Under the pieces are notes generated by a model that saw nothing but the letters and a program-made list of their open reading frames with translations, ran no database searches and was not told where the DNA came from. A program made the translations under genes and the position numbers. Positions 19,393-28,243 of a stretch of 64,000 nucleotides of DNA are shown here, piece after piece (the stretch's first letter is position 1; the number at the start of each line of letters is the position of its first letter). Source of the DNA: Paraburkholderia fungorum (lineage in GTDB: Bacteria; Pseudomonadota; Gammaproteobacteria; Burkholderiales; Burkholderiaceae); assembly GCF_003610895.1 (NCBI RefSeq), contig NZ_MCAS01000001.1:1-64000 (forward strand), in the 5' to 3' direction.

Positions 19393-21636
19393 TTACGACG
19401 CACATAGATTGGCGAGCTCGCGTGCTGCGCGCGCGACGACCTCCCCCCAATCGCCTGGTTTGCGTTGACGAAAAAGTCGCGCGTGCGGATACCACGGGCT
19501 GTCTTCGCGTTCGAGCAACCAGCGCCAATCGGGCACGCCAGGCAGTAAAACCCAGAACGGTTTGCCCAGCGCGCCGGCCAGATGAACGACTGACGTATCG
19601 ACCGAGATCACGAGATCGAGTGCATTCACCAGGGCGGCTGTATCCGAAAAGTCCTTCAGTTCGGTGCCGAAATGAATCAGGCGGCTGTCGGCCAGCGCCT
19701 GCGCGTCGCGCTCACGCACGAACTGATGCAGGCTGAAGAAGCTTGCGTGTTGCGTATAAAGCGGCGCGAGCATCTCCAGCGGAATCGAACGGTTCTGATC
19801 GTTGTTGTGCGCCGGATTGCCCGACCACGCGAGTCCGATTCTGAGTGTGCCGGGCCGAGCCGCGGCGTCGACCTTGCCGGCCCATATGCGGCTGCGGATC
19901 GTGTCCGCATGCAGGTATGCCGTGTCAGCGGCGGGAATGGTTTCGAGTTGCGTGCCGAGCGCGAACGGCACGCTTAGCAGCGGGCATTGCAGATCGAATG
20001 GCGGCAGCGGGTCACCGCTTGCAACCACTTCGCCCGCACCGTGCAGCGATTCCATCAGCGGCTTCAATGCAGCGGGCACCTCGAGGACGACACGAGCACC
20101 CCGTTCGGCAACCAGCCTTGCGTAGCGGCAAAACTGCAGCGTATCGCCATAACCCTGTTCGGCATGCAGCAGCACTGTCTTTCCCTCGACGGACGCCTCA
20201 CCGCTCCAGAACGGTTGCCGCTCATGACGCCGATGCCGCGCAATCGCCGGATCGCGCCAGCGGTTTTCGTGCTGTTGCCATCCCGCTGCGAAGTCGCCGG
20301 TCAGCAGCAGGCAGAACGCTTCGGCCGCCTGTGCCGCGACCAGCTTGGGATCCAGTTCCTGTGCACGCCGATAGCATGTAATAGCCTCGGCGTGACGCTG
20401 CAACTGCTGCAGCGCGGAGCCACGCCTATACCATGCATGCCCCGTGTCGGGAGATGGCACGAGCGCCTGTTCGTAGCTGTCGAGCGCATCGTCATGGCGT
20501 CCGAGTTGCTGCAGGACGTTGCCCCGGCTCCACCAAAGTTCGGCGCTCGGCCCGGCGGCGGCAAGCGCCCGATCGTAGCTTTCCAGCGCGTCGGCATGAC
20601 GCGCCATCAGATGCAGTGCGATGCCGCGGTTGCTGCTCGCGGCATCTAGCCCGGGCGCGCGCGCAAGCGCGCCGTCGAAGGCAACCAGCGCATCGGCATG
20701 CCGTTTCAGGCCTTCGAGCGCGTTACCGCGGCCAAGCCACGCAAGCGCATGATCCGGTTGCAGCGCCAGCAGGCGATCACAGCGCGCGAGCAAGGCGTCG
20801 TAGCGATGCAGATTGTCGAGCACTACACAGCCGTTATAGAGCGCGGCAACGTCAAGTGGATTCGCTTCGAGTATCTCGTCGTAGCAGGCGAGCGCATCTT
20901 CTTCCCGGCCCTGCAACTGAAGTACCCCGCCGCACGCGAGCAATACTTCGGGCGTCCCTGGGCGAATCACGAGTGCAGAGCGATACGCCTGCAATGCGCG
21001 TTCGTATTGTCCGAGGTCGCGCCACGCATGCGCGCTGTTCAGATGCGTGGCGTACTCATTCGGCGTGAAGGCCAGTGCGCGGTCGTAGCTGATCAACGCA
21101 TCGGCCGGCCGGTTCAACGCGCGCAGCACATTGCCACGATTGCTCCACGCTTCCGGCAACGCGCTCGACACGGCGAGCGCCGCGTCATACGCGCTCAACG
21201 CTTCCCGGTACTGCTCAAGCGCCAGTCGCACATTGCCCAGCGCCACCAGCGCCGGTGCAAGCCGTGGTTCGAGCCGCAGCGCGCGATCGAGCACCGCCAG
21301 TGCTTCGTCGTTGCGGCCAAGCCGCACCAGCACCGCGCCGTGATTGCCCAGCGCCCATCCGTAACCGAGCCCCAGACTGAGCGAACGCGCAATCAACGGT
21401 TCGGCCGCCTCTGCATCACCATTGTGCAAATGCGCGACGCCCAGCAGATGCAACGCGTACGCGTTCGCGGGATCGATCGCCAGCACGGCACGATACCCGC
21501 GCTGCGCTTCCTCCAGTTGCCCACGCTCGTGCCGGCCCCGTGCGAACTGCAGCATCTGGTCGATCACCGGTTGTCCCGGCGTCGCGGCCGGTGACGTTAG
21601 CGGTTCCGCATGTTTGAATACCATAGCTTCACTCAC
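19393..21636 (-). CDS. TPR protein with C-terminal glycosyltransferase domain (third of three)
   Basis: 747 residues. About residues 25-440 are tandem 34-residue TPR units (repeating A...YRxAL.I.P....AL). From about residue 485 a glycosyltransferase module follows, with LLHAEQGYGDTLQFCRYA, LQCPLLSVPFALGT, GLAWSGNP.HNNDQNRSIPL, DFSDTAALVNALDLVISVDT, HLAGALGKPFWVLLP and DSPWYPHARLFRQ. This Rossmann-like module resembles GT9/heptosyltransferase folds fused to TPRs, as in protein O-glycosyltransferase logic (OGT-like layout, different GT family). The frame opens at GTG 21636, overlapping the previous stop by 8 bp; ATG 21624 is an alternative. It is co-directional with and directly upstream of the adhesin, the likely acceptor. 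Donor sugar unknown. Confidence 0.85.
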   Translation of the reverse strand: MSEAMVFKHAEPLTSPAATPGQPVIDQMLQFARGRHERGQLEEAQRGYRAVLAIDPANAYALHLLGVAHLHNGDAEAAEPLIARSLSLGLGYGWALGNHGAVLVRLGRNDEALAVLDRALRLEPRLAPALVALGNVRLALEQYREALSAYDAALAVSSALPEAWSNRGNVLRALNRPADALISYDRALAFTPNEYATHLNSAHAWRDLGQYERALQAYRSALVIRPGTPEVLLACGGVLQLQGREEDALACYDEILEANPLDVAALYNGCVVLDNLHRYDALLARCDRLLALQPDHALAWLGRGNALEGLKRHADALVAFDGALARAPGLDAASSNRGIALHLMARHADALESYDRALAAAGPSAELWWSRGNVLQQLGRHDDALDSYEQALVPSPDTGHAWYRRGSALQQLQRHAEAITCYRRAQELDPKLVAAQAAEAFCLLLTGDFAAGWQQHENRWRDPAIARHRRHERQPFWSGEASVEGKTVLLHAEQGYGDTLQFCRYARLVAERGARVVLEVPAALKPLMESLHGAGEVVASGDPLPPFDLQCPLLSVPFALGTQLETIPAADTAYLHADTIRSRIWAGKVDAAARPGTLRIGLAWSGNPAHNNDQNRSIPLEMLAPLYTQHASFFSLHQFVRERDAQALADSRLIHFGTELKDFSDTAALVNALDLVISVDTSVVHLAGALGKPFWVLLPGVPDWRWLLEREDSPWYPHARLFRQRKPGDWGEVVARAARELANLCAS

Positions 21637-23854
21637 GCGATGATGCGTTACCCGCCGCCACGGATCGCAGCGCTTCGCTCACACGCGACAGCACGCTGCC
21701 CCACTCGCCCGGCTCGGACTGCCGGAAAAGCCGCGTGTGCGGATACCACGGACTGTCGTCGCGATCGAACAGCCAGCGCCAGTCGGGCCAGTGCGGCAGC
21801 AACACCCAGCAGGGCTTACCGAGCGCGCCAGCCAGATGGGCGACCGACGTATCGACGCTCAGCACCAAATCCGTGAGTTCGATCAGCGCCGCGGTATCGG
21901 AGAAGTCGCGCACCTCGTCGCCGAAGTACCCAATGCCGAGCGAATCGAGTACCGCCCGGTCATCGTCACGCAGCGGTTTTTGCAGACTGATCCACTCGTA
22001 CTCATCGGTGAGCAGGGGCCGCAATTGTTCCAGCGCGATCGAGCGGTTGTGGTCGTCCAGATGCTTCGGGTTGCCAGCCCACACAATGCCGATCCGCGGA
22101 CGGTGCGCGGTGCCGAGTCGTGCGCGCCACTTGTCGACGAGCACCGGATCGGCCTGCAAATACGAGGGACTCGCTGGAATCGTGTCGAGCTCCGTCTGAA
22201 AGGCGCGCGGCAAGCTGAGCAGCGGACAATGCAGATCGAAAATCGGCAACGCATCGTCTTGCGCAACCAGTTCATCGACACCGTCGAGCCCGCGAAGCAG
22301 CGACTTCAATGCCGGCTGAACTTCGAGAACGACATGCGCGCCCAATGCTTTCACGAGCGGCGCATAACGGCAAAACTGCAGCGTGTCGCCGAAACCCTGC
22401 TCGGCATGAAGCAGAATCCGCTGATCGGCAAGCGATTGCGTGCCGTCCCATGTGGGATGCGCGAAGTCGCGTTTCTGCGAGCCGACCTGCGGCTCGCGCC
22501 AGCGCCATTCATATTCCGGCCAGCCGCGCGCAAAATCACCGGTGATCAGATACACGAAGGCTCGCGAAAAATGCGTATCGACGTCGTCAGGATCGATTTC
22601 GAGTACGCGTTCGAACGCTTCCAATGCTTCGCGGTGACGCTTCATCACCCGTAGCGTGTTGCCACGCTGAAACACCACCATCCGCTCGCGAGGCGCAAGC
22701 GCCACCGCCCGATCATGAGCGACCAGCGAGTCCTCATAACGCAATAGCCGATGCAACACGATCGCGTAACTGGACCATGCGGGGCCGTACTCCGAATCCA
22801 GTGCAAGCGCGCGTTCGCTGCTCTGCAATGCGTCGTCGATTCGCCGAAGCTGGCACAGCACGCGCGTGCGGTTGCATAGCGTCTCTACCGAGTTCGGCTC
22901 GATCAGCAACGCGGCGTCATAGCTCGCCAGTGCCGCGTCGAACTGCAACAGCTTCTGCTGGGCATTGCCACGATTGGCGAGCGCGAGCGCGTGGCCCGGT
23001 TGCCACGCAAGCACCCGCTCACAGCGGACTATCGCTTCGTCGTAACGTCTCAACCGCTCCAGCACGACTGAGCTGTTGTACAACGCGTCGATGTAATCGG
23101 GTTGCCAGGCGATCGACTCGTTGAGACCCGCGAGCGCCTCGTTCAACCTGCCGAGATCCGTCAGCACCATGCCGCGCAGGAACAGCAAACGCGCGTTGCC
23201 AGGCGAGATCCTCAGGGCGCGCTCGCACTGCTCGAGCGCCGCGTCGCTGCGTCCCATTTGCCTGAGCACGTCGCCGCAATATCCCATCACCTCCGGCGAC
23301 GCCGGCTGCACTGCCCGCGCCCGCTCGAACGATGTCAACGCCTCCGGCAGTTGTCCCAGGGAAAGTGCGAGCGCCCCATGTCGGCAGAGCGCATCGACCA
23401 GCGTCGGCGCAACCTCCAGCACATCGTTCCACGCCGACAGCGCATCCTCAAGCCGGGCCATTTCTTCCAGCAGGCTTGCGCGCTGGGCGAGCGCTCGCAG
23501 ATGAGCCGGGTTGAGCGTCACGGCCTCGGTCAGACAGTTCAACGCCTCGTCACGGCGCCCGAGATTCGTCAGCACTGAAGCGCGATTGGCTAACGCCAGT
23601 GCGGTGGGCGCAAGTTCAATAGCGCGCTCGAACGACACGTCGGCTTCTTCGATCCTGTTCTGCTGGAATTGCAGAACACCGAGACCGTGCCACGCCGGCG
23701 CATGATCCGGTGCATCGGCGATCACAATGCGATAGCCGCTCTCCGCCTCCGCGAAACTTCCGCGTTCGTGAGCGGCATGCGCGGCGCTGAAAACGTCCTG
23801 TGTGGCCGCACGCTGCGCGCTGTCCGGCAGATTCGTTTCCACGTCAACGGCCAT
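21629..23854 (-). CDS. TPR protein with C-terminal glycosyltransferase domain (second of three)
   Basis: 741 residues from ATG 23854 (MAVDVETNLPD...), chosen because it overlaps the previous gene's stop by only 11 bp; a longer frame to 23941 would give a 98-bp overlap and an unlikely basic leader. TPR units span about residues 20-440. The GT module starts about residue 475 with LLHAEQGFGDTLQFCRYA, then LHCPLLSLPRAF, GIVWAGNPKHLDDHNRSI, DFSDTAALIELTDLVLSVDT, VAHLAGALGKPCWVLLP and DSPWYPHTRLFRQ. It is clearly paralogous to its two neighbours, but the TPR halves have diverged. Overlapping starts suggest coupled translation and fixed stoichiometry. Confidence 0.85.
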   Translation of the reverse strand: MAVDVETNLPDSAQRAATQDVFSAAHAAHERGSFAEAESGYRIVIADAPDHAPAWHGLGVLQFQQNRIEEADVSFERAIELAPTALALANRASVLTNLGRRDEALNCLTEAVTLNPAHLRALAQRASLLEEMARLEDALSAWNDVLEVAPTLVDALCRHGALALSLGQLPEALTSFERARAVQPASPEVMGYCGDVLRQMGRSDAALEQCERALRISPGNARLLFLRGMVLTDLGRLNEALAGLNESIAWQPDYIDALYNSSVVLERLRRYDEAIVRCERVLAWQPGHALALANRGNAQQKLLQFDAALASYDAALLIEPNSVETLCNRTRVLCQLRRIDDALQSSERALALDSEYGPAWSSYAIVLHRLLRYEDSLVAHDRAVALAPRERMVVFQRGNTLRVMKRHREALEAFERVLEIDPDDVDTHFSRAFVYLITGDFARGWPEYEWRWREPQVGSQKRDFAHPTWDGTQSLADQRILLHAEQGFGDTLQFCRYAPLVKALGAHVVLEVQPALKSLLRGLDGVDELVAQDDALPIFDLHCPLLSLPRAFQTELDTIPASPSYLQADPVLVDKWRARLGTAHRPRIGIVWAGNPKHLDDHNRSIALEQLRPLLTDEYEWISLQKPLRDDDRAVLDSLGIGYFGDEVRDFSDTAALIELTDLVLSVDTSVAHLAGALGKPCWVLLPHWPDWRWLFDRDDSPWYPHTRLFRQSEPGEWGSVLSRVSEALRSVAAGNASSRE

Positions 23855-26129
23855 GGCGCAGGCCCGTGGTGTCGTCGATCGCTCGGGACGTTTCTTCGAG
23901 CAGCGCCTGGGTGACGGATTCGACCGCCGAGGCCCAGTCACCCACTGTGGTTTGGCGGAACAGGCGCGCCGTCGGGTACCACGGGCTGTCGGGTCTGCCG
24001 CTCATCCAGCGCCAGTCGGAAGGCTCCGGCAGCAGCAGCCAGAGCGGCCGCCCTAATGCGCCCGCCAGATGCGCGACACCGGTATCGACCGCAATGACGA
24101 GATCGAGGCCGCTTACCAGCGCGGCCGTATCGGAGAAGTCGCGGATCTCGTTGGCCAGGTTGCGCAACGGCAGCGCGGCGAGTTCGGCCTTGTCGTCATC
24201 TCGCACGATTTTTTGCAGGCTGATCCAGTCGACGTCCGGCACCGCCTTCACGAGCGGCGCGAGACTCGCCAGCCGGATCGAACGATTCCGGTCGTTCAGA
24301 TGCTGGGGATTGCCGGACCACACGACACCTACGCGTAAGCGCAGATCGTCGCCCAGCAGGTGCCGCCACTTCTCCACCATCTGGGGATCGGCGGCAAGAT
24401 AAGGCGTGTGCGCCGGCAGCGTGGTCAGATCGGTGCCGAGCGCCAACGGCACGCTGAGCAGCGGGCAATGGAAATCGTAGGGCGGCAAAGGCTCGCCTTT
24501 CGAAAAGATCTGCGAGGGGCCGCGCAATGACGGCATCAGCAAGCGCAATGCCGGTTGCACTTCAAGCAAGACCTTCGCACCGCGTGCCACGATCGGCTCG
24601 ACGAAGCGGGAGAACTGCAACGTGTCGCCGAAACCTTGCTCCGCGTGCAGCAGGATGGTCTTGCCGCTCAGGTCCTCGGCGCCCGACCAGCGCGGCGCGC
24701 TCAGATCATGACGTGCGTCCTTCGAAGCCGGATCGCGCCAGCGCCATTCATACTCGGGCCAGCCGCGCTCGAAGTCGCCTTGGCGCAGATAGACAAAGGC
24801 GCGCGCGCCATGTACGTCGAAGTGATCCGGCTCGATTGCAAGCGCCCGCTCGTAGGCTTCCAATGCTTCCTCGGGCCTGGCTACGTTCAGCAGCACGTTG
24901 CCGCGGTTCAGCCATGCAATCGTCGAACGCGGGTCGATCTCCAGCATGCGTTCGTTGGCCGCCAATGCCTCGTCGAACCGATGCAGATCCTGCAGCACGT
25001 TGCTGCGATTGCCCCATGCCGCAGCGAATGATGGATCGGCGGCAAGAACCCGGTCGAGGTCGGCGAGCGCTTCGTCGTAACGGCCAAGATGGCGCAGCGC
25101 CGTGCTGCGATTGCATAGCACGCTAGTGGATTGCGGATCGAGTAGAAGCGCAGCGTCGTAGTCGGCCAGCGCCGCCTTGTAGTCCTTCAACGCAAGCCGC
25201 GCATTTGCGCGGGTCGCCAGCGCCCTCGCGTGTTGCGATTGCAGCGCAAGCACGCGATCGCATCGCGCCACGACTTCCTGAACGTGACCCAGATGTTCGA
25301 GCGCCACGGCACTGTTGTAGAGCGCATCGATTAGATCCGGCTGTCCGGCGACTGCTTCATTGAAACTCGCCAAGGCCTCCCGTGCGCGTCCCATGTCGAT
25401 CAGCAGCATGCCGCGCATGTTCAGAATGGCCGGGTGATTAGGCGCAATCTCCAAAGCGCGGTCATACGCGGCCAGCGCTTCGGCATGCCGGCCCAGCAGC
25501 TTGAGCACGTTGCCGCGATTGGTATGCGATTCGAAGGAACGGGGATCGACCGTCAACGCTGCCGCATAAGTATCCAGCGCCTCCTGATAGCGGCCAAGCA
25601 CTCGCAATGCGCTGCCGCGATTGCACAACGCATCGAGCGTCATCGGTGCGACGGCGAGAGTCTGGTCGTAGGCGGTCACGGCTTGTTCGTAACGCCCCGC
25701 TTCGATCAGCGTATTGCCACGGCGCACCAGCGCGTGCAGATTGCGTGGATCGAGCTTAAGAGCCGCGTCGAAACATGCCAGCGCTTCGTCCACCTTGCCG
25801 CCGCTCGCGAGGACAGAGCCGAGATTGGCAAGCGCCAACGGTTGCGGCATGAGCTGCGTCGAGCGCCGCAGCAACGTCAGCGCGAGTTCGAGTTGTCCCT
25901 GCTGGGCGTGCAGCACGCCATACAGATGCAATGCTTCCGCGTCGTCCGGCTGGTCGGCCAGCAATGCTTCATAGGCCCGTTTCGCGTCGTCGAGGCGGCC
26001 GGTCTCATGCAAATGCGTCGCCTGCACGAGCGTCATGCGCGGTTCGGCATAGCCAACGTCCGTCCCTTCGTCAATCCGCGCGCCTGCCGGCGCCGGCTGG
26101 GTGGCCACGCCTTGCTGTCCGTTCTGCAT
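23844..26129 (-). CDS. TPR protein with C-terminal glycosyltransferase domain (first of three)
   Basis: 761 residues and first gene of the same-strand block. The ATG at 26129 follows GCGAGGCA. It has about eleven or more TPR units over residues 28-450, and a GT module from about residue 490 with TILLHAEQGFGDTLQF, FHCPLLSVPLALGT, VGVVWSGNPQHLNDRNRSI, DFSDTAALVSGLDLVIAVDT, VAHLAGALGRPLWLLLP and DSPWYPTARLFRQ. No signal peptide or membrane segment, so it acts in the cytoplasm, before export of its substrate. Three near-equal-length paralogs in tandem suggest either sequential sugar additions or different acceptor preferences set by the TPR superhelix. Acceptor assignment to the adhesin rests on position only. 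Confidence 0.85.
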   Translation of the reverse strand: MQNGQQGVATQPAPAGARIDEGTDVGYAEPRMTLVQATHLHETGRLDDAKRAYEALLADQPDDAEALHLYGVLHAQQGQLELALTLLRRSTQLMPQPLALANLGSVLASGGKVDEALACFDAALKLDPRNLHALVRRGNTLIEAGRYEQAVTAYDQTLAVAPMTLDALCNRGSALRVLGRYQEALDTYAAALTVDPRSFESHTNRGNVLKLLGRHAEALAAYDRALEIAPNHPAILNMRGMLLIDMGRAREALASFNEAVAGQPDLIDALYNSAVALEHLGHVQEVVARCDRVLALQSQHARALATRANARLALKDYKAALADYDAALLLDPQSTSVLCNRSTALRHLGRYDEALADLDRVLAADPSFAAAWGNRSNVLQDLHRFDEALAANERMLEIDPRSTIAWLNRGNVLLNVARPEEALEAYERALAIEPDHFDVHGARAFVYLRQGDFERGWPEYEWRWRDPASKDARHDLSAPRWSGAEDLSGKTILLHAEQGFGDTLQFSRFVEPIVARGAKVLLEVQPALRLLMPSLRGPSQIFSKGEPLPPYDFHCPLLSVPLALGTDLTTLPAHTPYLAADPQMVEKWRHLLGDDLRLRVGVVWSGNPQHLNDRNRSIRLASLAPLVKAVPDVDWISLQKIVRDDDKAELAALPLRNLANEIRDFSDTAALVSGLDLVIAVDTGVAHLAGALGRPLWLLLPEPSDWRWMSGRPDSPWYPTARLFRQTTVGDWASAVESVTQALLEETSRAIDDTTGLRHGR

Positions 26130-26528
26130 TGTTTGCCTCGCTATTGCGGTGGGTTCGCGGTGGGTTGGCGATGCGTCTCAGGGAAGTCCGTTACGGCCTG
26201 ACGCAGCGGCGACGTATTGCGATCAGAAAGATCGGCCATGATCGACTCGCAGGGCCGTTGCTCGTCGACAGAGATTAGCCGAGCTCGCATAACGGGCGTA
26301 TGACGCAAGGTACGAACACCTTGGGTGCCGCGATTCGGATGGGCCGCGCATTGTTCAGTACATTCCGACACGTACCCTGCACATCTCGCGGCTACATTCA
26401 AGGTGTCCTGGCGCCGGGAGACCAATCCTTTGCGATCACACAAGCACACGCCTGGACATACGTCGAAACACGTCTGTTCTTTTGCACGACGCATTGCAGC
26501 TGCATGAATTGATCCAACTACCCGACCT
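26130..26528. other. Divergent regulatory region, TPR-glycosyltransferase operon / gspI
   Basis: 399 bp between the leftward glycosyltransferase operon and rightward gspI. It contains the inverted repeat CAAGGT-N6-ACCTTG (26306-26323) and a further AAGGTGT copy near 26400. An open frame of 200 codons on the minus strand runs across it into gspI but is the antisense shadow of gspI. No RNA gene or mobile element seen. Confidence 0.4.
26306..26323. promoter_or_regulatory. Inverted repeat upstream of the glycosyltransferase operon
   Basis: CAAGGT-ACGAAC-ACCTTG, perfect 6-bp arms. It lies 176 nt before the ATG at 26129. The related palindrome 19315-19328 lies 175 nt before the adhesin ATG. The arms share AAGGT/ACCTT but the spacers differ by two bases. 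Confidence 0.4.
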
Positions 26529-26936
26529 ATGGCCCGACTACGCGACGCGAGAGTGAAACGAAGCGGCAGGCATGCGTCAGGTTTTACGCTAATCGAAGTG
26601 CTGATCGCGCTCGCGATCGTCGCTATCGCACTGGGCGCCACGCTGCGGGCAATCGGTTCGTTGAGCAGCAACACCGAAGCCGCACGCACGCGGATGCTCG
26701 CGCTGTGGAGCGCGGACAATGCCTTGAGTGAACTGTTGATCACGCGGCAATGGCCGGACGTGGGCCGCCGTGTTTTTGCGTGCCCGCAAGGCGGGCAGGC
26801 GTTTATCTGCCGCGAAACCGTTTCGGCATCGGAAAGTCCATTGATCAGGGCAGTGACGGTTGCGGTCTATCCGAACGCGTCGACGGACGCCGAACTGGCG
26901 GCCATGGCGACCGTGGTCCAGAATGAAACTCGCTAA
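26529..26936 (+). CDS. gspI: Type II secretion minor pseudopilin GspI
   Basis: 135 residues. A short basic leader ends in SG, then FTLIEVLIALAIVAIALGA, the canonical prepilin peptidase site (G18/F19, Glu at +5) and N-terminal helix. The body (NALSELLITRQWPDVGRR, two cysteines) matches GspI. Minor pseudopilins form the tip of the T2SS pseudopilus. It overlaps gspJ by one base (TAATG). No gspG, H or K accompanies it, so it is an isolated pair, 24 kb from gspD in this window. Confidence 0.88.
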   Translation: MARLRDARVKRSGRHASGFTLIEVLIALAIVAIALGATLRAIGSLSSNTEAARTRMLALWSADNALSELLITRQWPDVGRRVFACPQGGQAFICRETVSASESPLIRAVTVAVYPNASTDAELAAMATVVQNETR

Positions 26937-27613
26937 TGAAACACGCTAGGCGAACCGGTCGTATCGGCAATCCAGGCTCCCGCGCTGGACAGTCTGCTTT
27001 CACGCTCATCGAGATGCTGGTCGCGATTGCACTGCTCGCGCTGGTAGCGGTTTTATGCTGGCGCGGTCTCGATGCCACGATCCGCACGCGCGAAGATGTC
27101 GTTTCGCACCTCACCCGCACACGCAATCTCGCGCGCTATTTCTCGCAGCTTCAATTCGATACGTTGAACATGGCCGCGCCGCAGGAGATCGGCGGTGCGC
27201 CCTTGCGCATTCTGCCGAACGAACTGGTGATCGTGCGTCATCTCGGCATTGGCAACGGTCCGACACGGTTGCAGATCGTGCGCTATCAACTCAAGAATCG
27301 CCAGTTGCTCCGCAGCGCATCGACCCCGCTCACCACGCTGACCGAAGTGAAGGACGCGGCGCTGCACATGGACGGCTTCGCCGGCGTGGTCGCGCTCGAC
27401 GATGTACGTTCGATGAACGTCTTCGTGTGGATGGCGCCCGCGTGGACCGATCAGCAGCAGATCATCACCGACGCTTACGCACGATTTCTCAGACAGTACG
27501 CGGTCGGGACAATCAGCACTATCGGCATGCCGCTGCCGCGCGGCATTCGCTTTTCGATCTCGACGGGCAGTCCGGCGGTGGGGTTTGTCAGAACGATGCC
27601 GCTTGCGCAGTAA
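26936..27613 (+). CDS. gspJ: Type II secretion minor pseudopilin GspJ
   Basis: 225 residues with leader, then FTLIEMLVAIALLALVAVLCW and a GspJ-type body (RTREDVVSHLTRTRNLARYFSQ, followed by beta-rich sequence). The residue before the cleavage-site Phe is Ala (QSA/FTLIE), not the usual Gly, which is noncanonical for prepilin peptidase. Coupled to gspI by a 1-bp overlap. Its 3' end overlaps the convergent TetR gene by 26 bp. gspK is not present downstream. Confidence 0.88.
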   Translation: MKHARRTGRIGNPGSRAGQSAFTLIEMLVAIALLALVAVLCWRGLDATIRTREDVVSHLTRTRNLARYFSQLQFDTLNMAAPQEIGGAPLRILPNELVIVRHLGIGNGPTRLQIVRYQLKNRQLLRSASTPLTTLTEVKDAALHMDGFAGVVALDDVRSMNVFVWMAPAWTDQQQIITDAYARFLRQYAVGTISTIGMPLPRGIRFSISTGSPAVGFVRTMPLAQ

Positions 27614-28199
27614 GCGCCGTGCTTTGCTGCACGGCGATCAGTTGCCGTGCGATGTCCCAGGCCATCATCGCCGAATCCGGACACCCGGAAATCTGCGCCG
27701 TTACCGTCGCGCCATCCACCAGGATCAGCAACTGCGCCGCGAGCCGCGCCGCGACCTCCAGCTCGAACAGATCCGCGAGCAGTTCGCCCAGCAGTGCCGT
27801 GACGTGCTGCTTCTGCGCCGCGGACGCACGATGAATCGCATCGCCATGATCGGGGAATTCGGAGGCGGCGTTAATGAACATGCAGCCGCAGAACGTCGCC
27901 TCCCTGAACCACGCCTCGTGCCAGAGAAACACCGCTCTGATTCGCTCCAGCGGTTGTTCATACTGGTTCACGTACGCGCGTAAGGATTCGGCCGCGCTTT
28001 CCTCACGCTGCTTCAGAACGGCCAGTACCAGCTCGGACTTCGACGCGAAGTGGTTATAGAGCGTCATCTTCGCGACGCCCGATTCCATGATGATCCGATC
28101 GACGCCCACGGCATGGTACCCCTCCTTCGCGAACAACTCGGTCGCCGTGTCGATCAACCGTTGCCGCTTGCCCGAGGGCGTCTTTTGCGTCAGTGACAT
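27588..28199 (-). CDS. TetR/AcrR-family transcriptional regulator
   Basis: 203 residues from ATG 28199 (MSLTQKTPSGKRQRL); a longer frame to 28247 adds 16 residues and would overlap the upstream gene. The N-terminal TetR DNA-binding domain shows LIDTATELFAKEGYHAVGVDRI and SGVAKMTLYNHFASKSELV (helix-turn-helix, about residues 30-55). The C-terminal ligand-binding part contains FCGCMFINAASEFPD and probably an all-helical dimer interface. It is convergent with gspJ. The controlled gene is unknown. Confidence 0.88.
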   Translation of the reverse strand: MSLTQKTPSGKRQRLIDTATELFAKEGYHAVGVDRIIMESGVAKMTLYNHFASKSELVLAVLKQREESAAESLRAYVNQYEQPLERIRAVFLWHEAWFREATFCGCMFINAASEFPDHGDAIHRASAAQKQHVTALLGELLADLFELEVAARLAAQLLILVDGATVTAQISGCPDSAMMAWDIARQLIAVQQSTALTAQAASF

Positions 28200-28243
28200 G
28201 CTTCGATGAGTGGAGACAATGAGATCGGGCGAGATTCCTGAAT

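Noticed and set aside
5336..26129. Contact-dependent inhibition (CdiA/CdiB/CdiI) locus
   Set aside because: The giant protein lacks a VENN-type toxin junction and no immunity gene or CdiB follows; it ends in an FHA-like tail.
26141..26743. 200-codon minus-strand frame over the gspI promoter and gene
   Set aside because: Half of it is the complement of gspI and the rest has no recognisable domain or good start.
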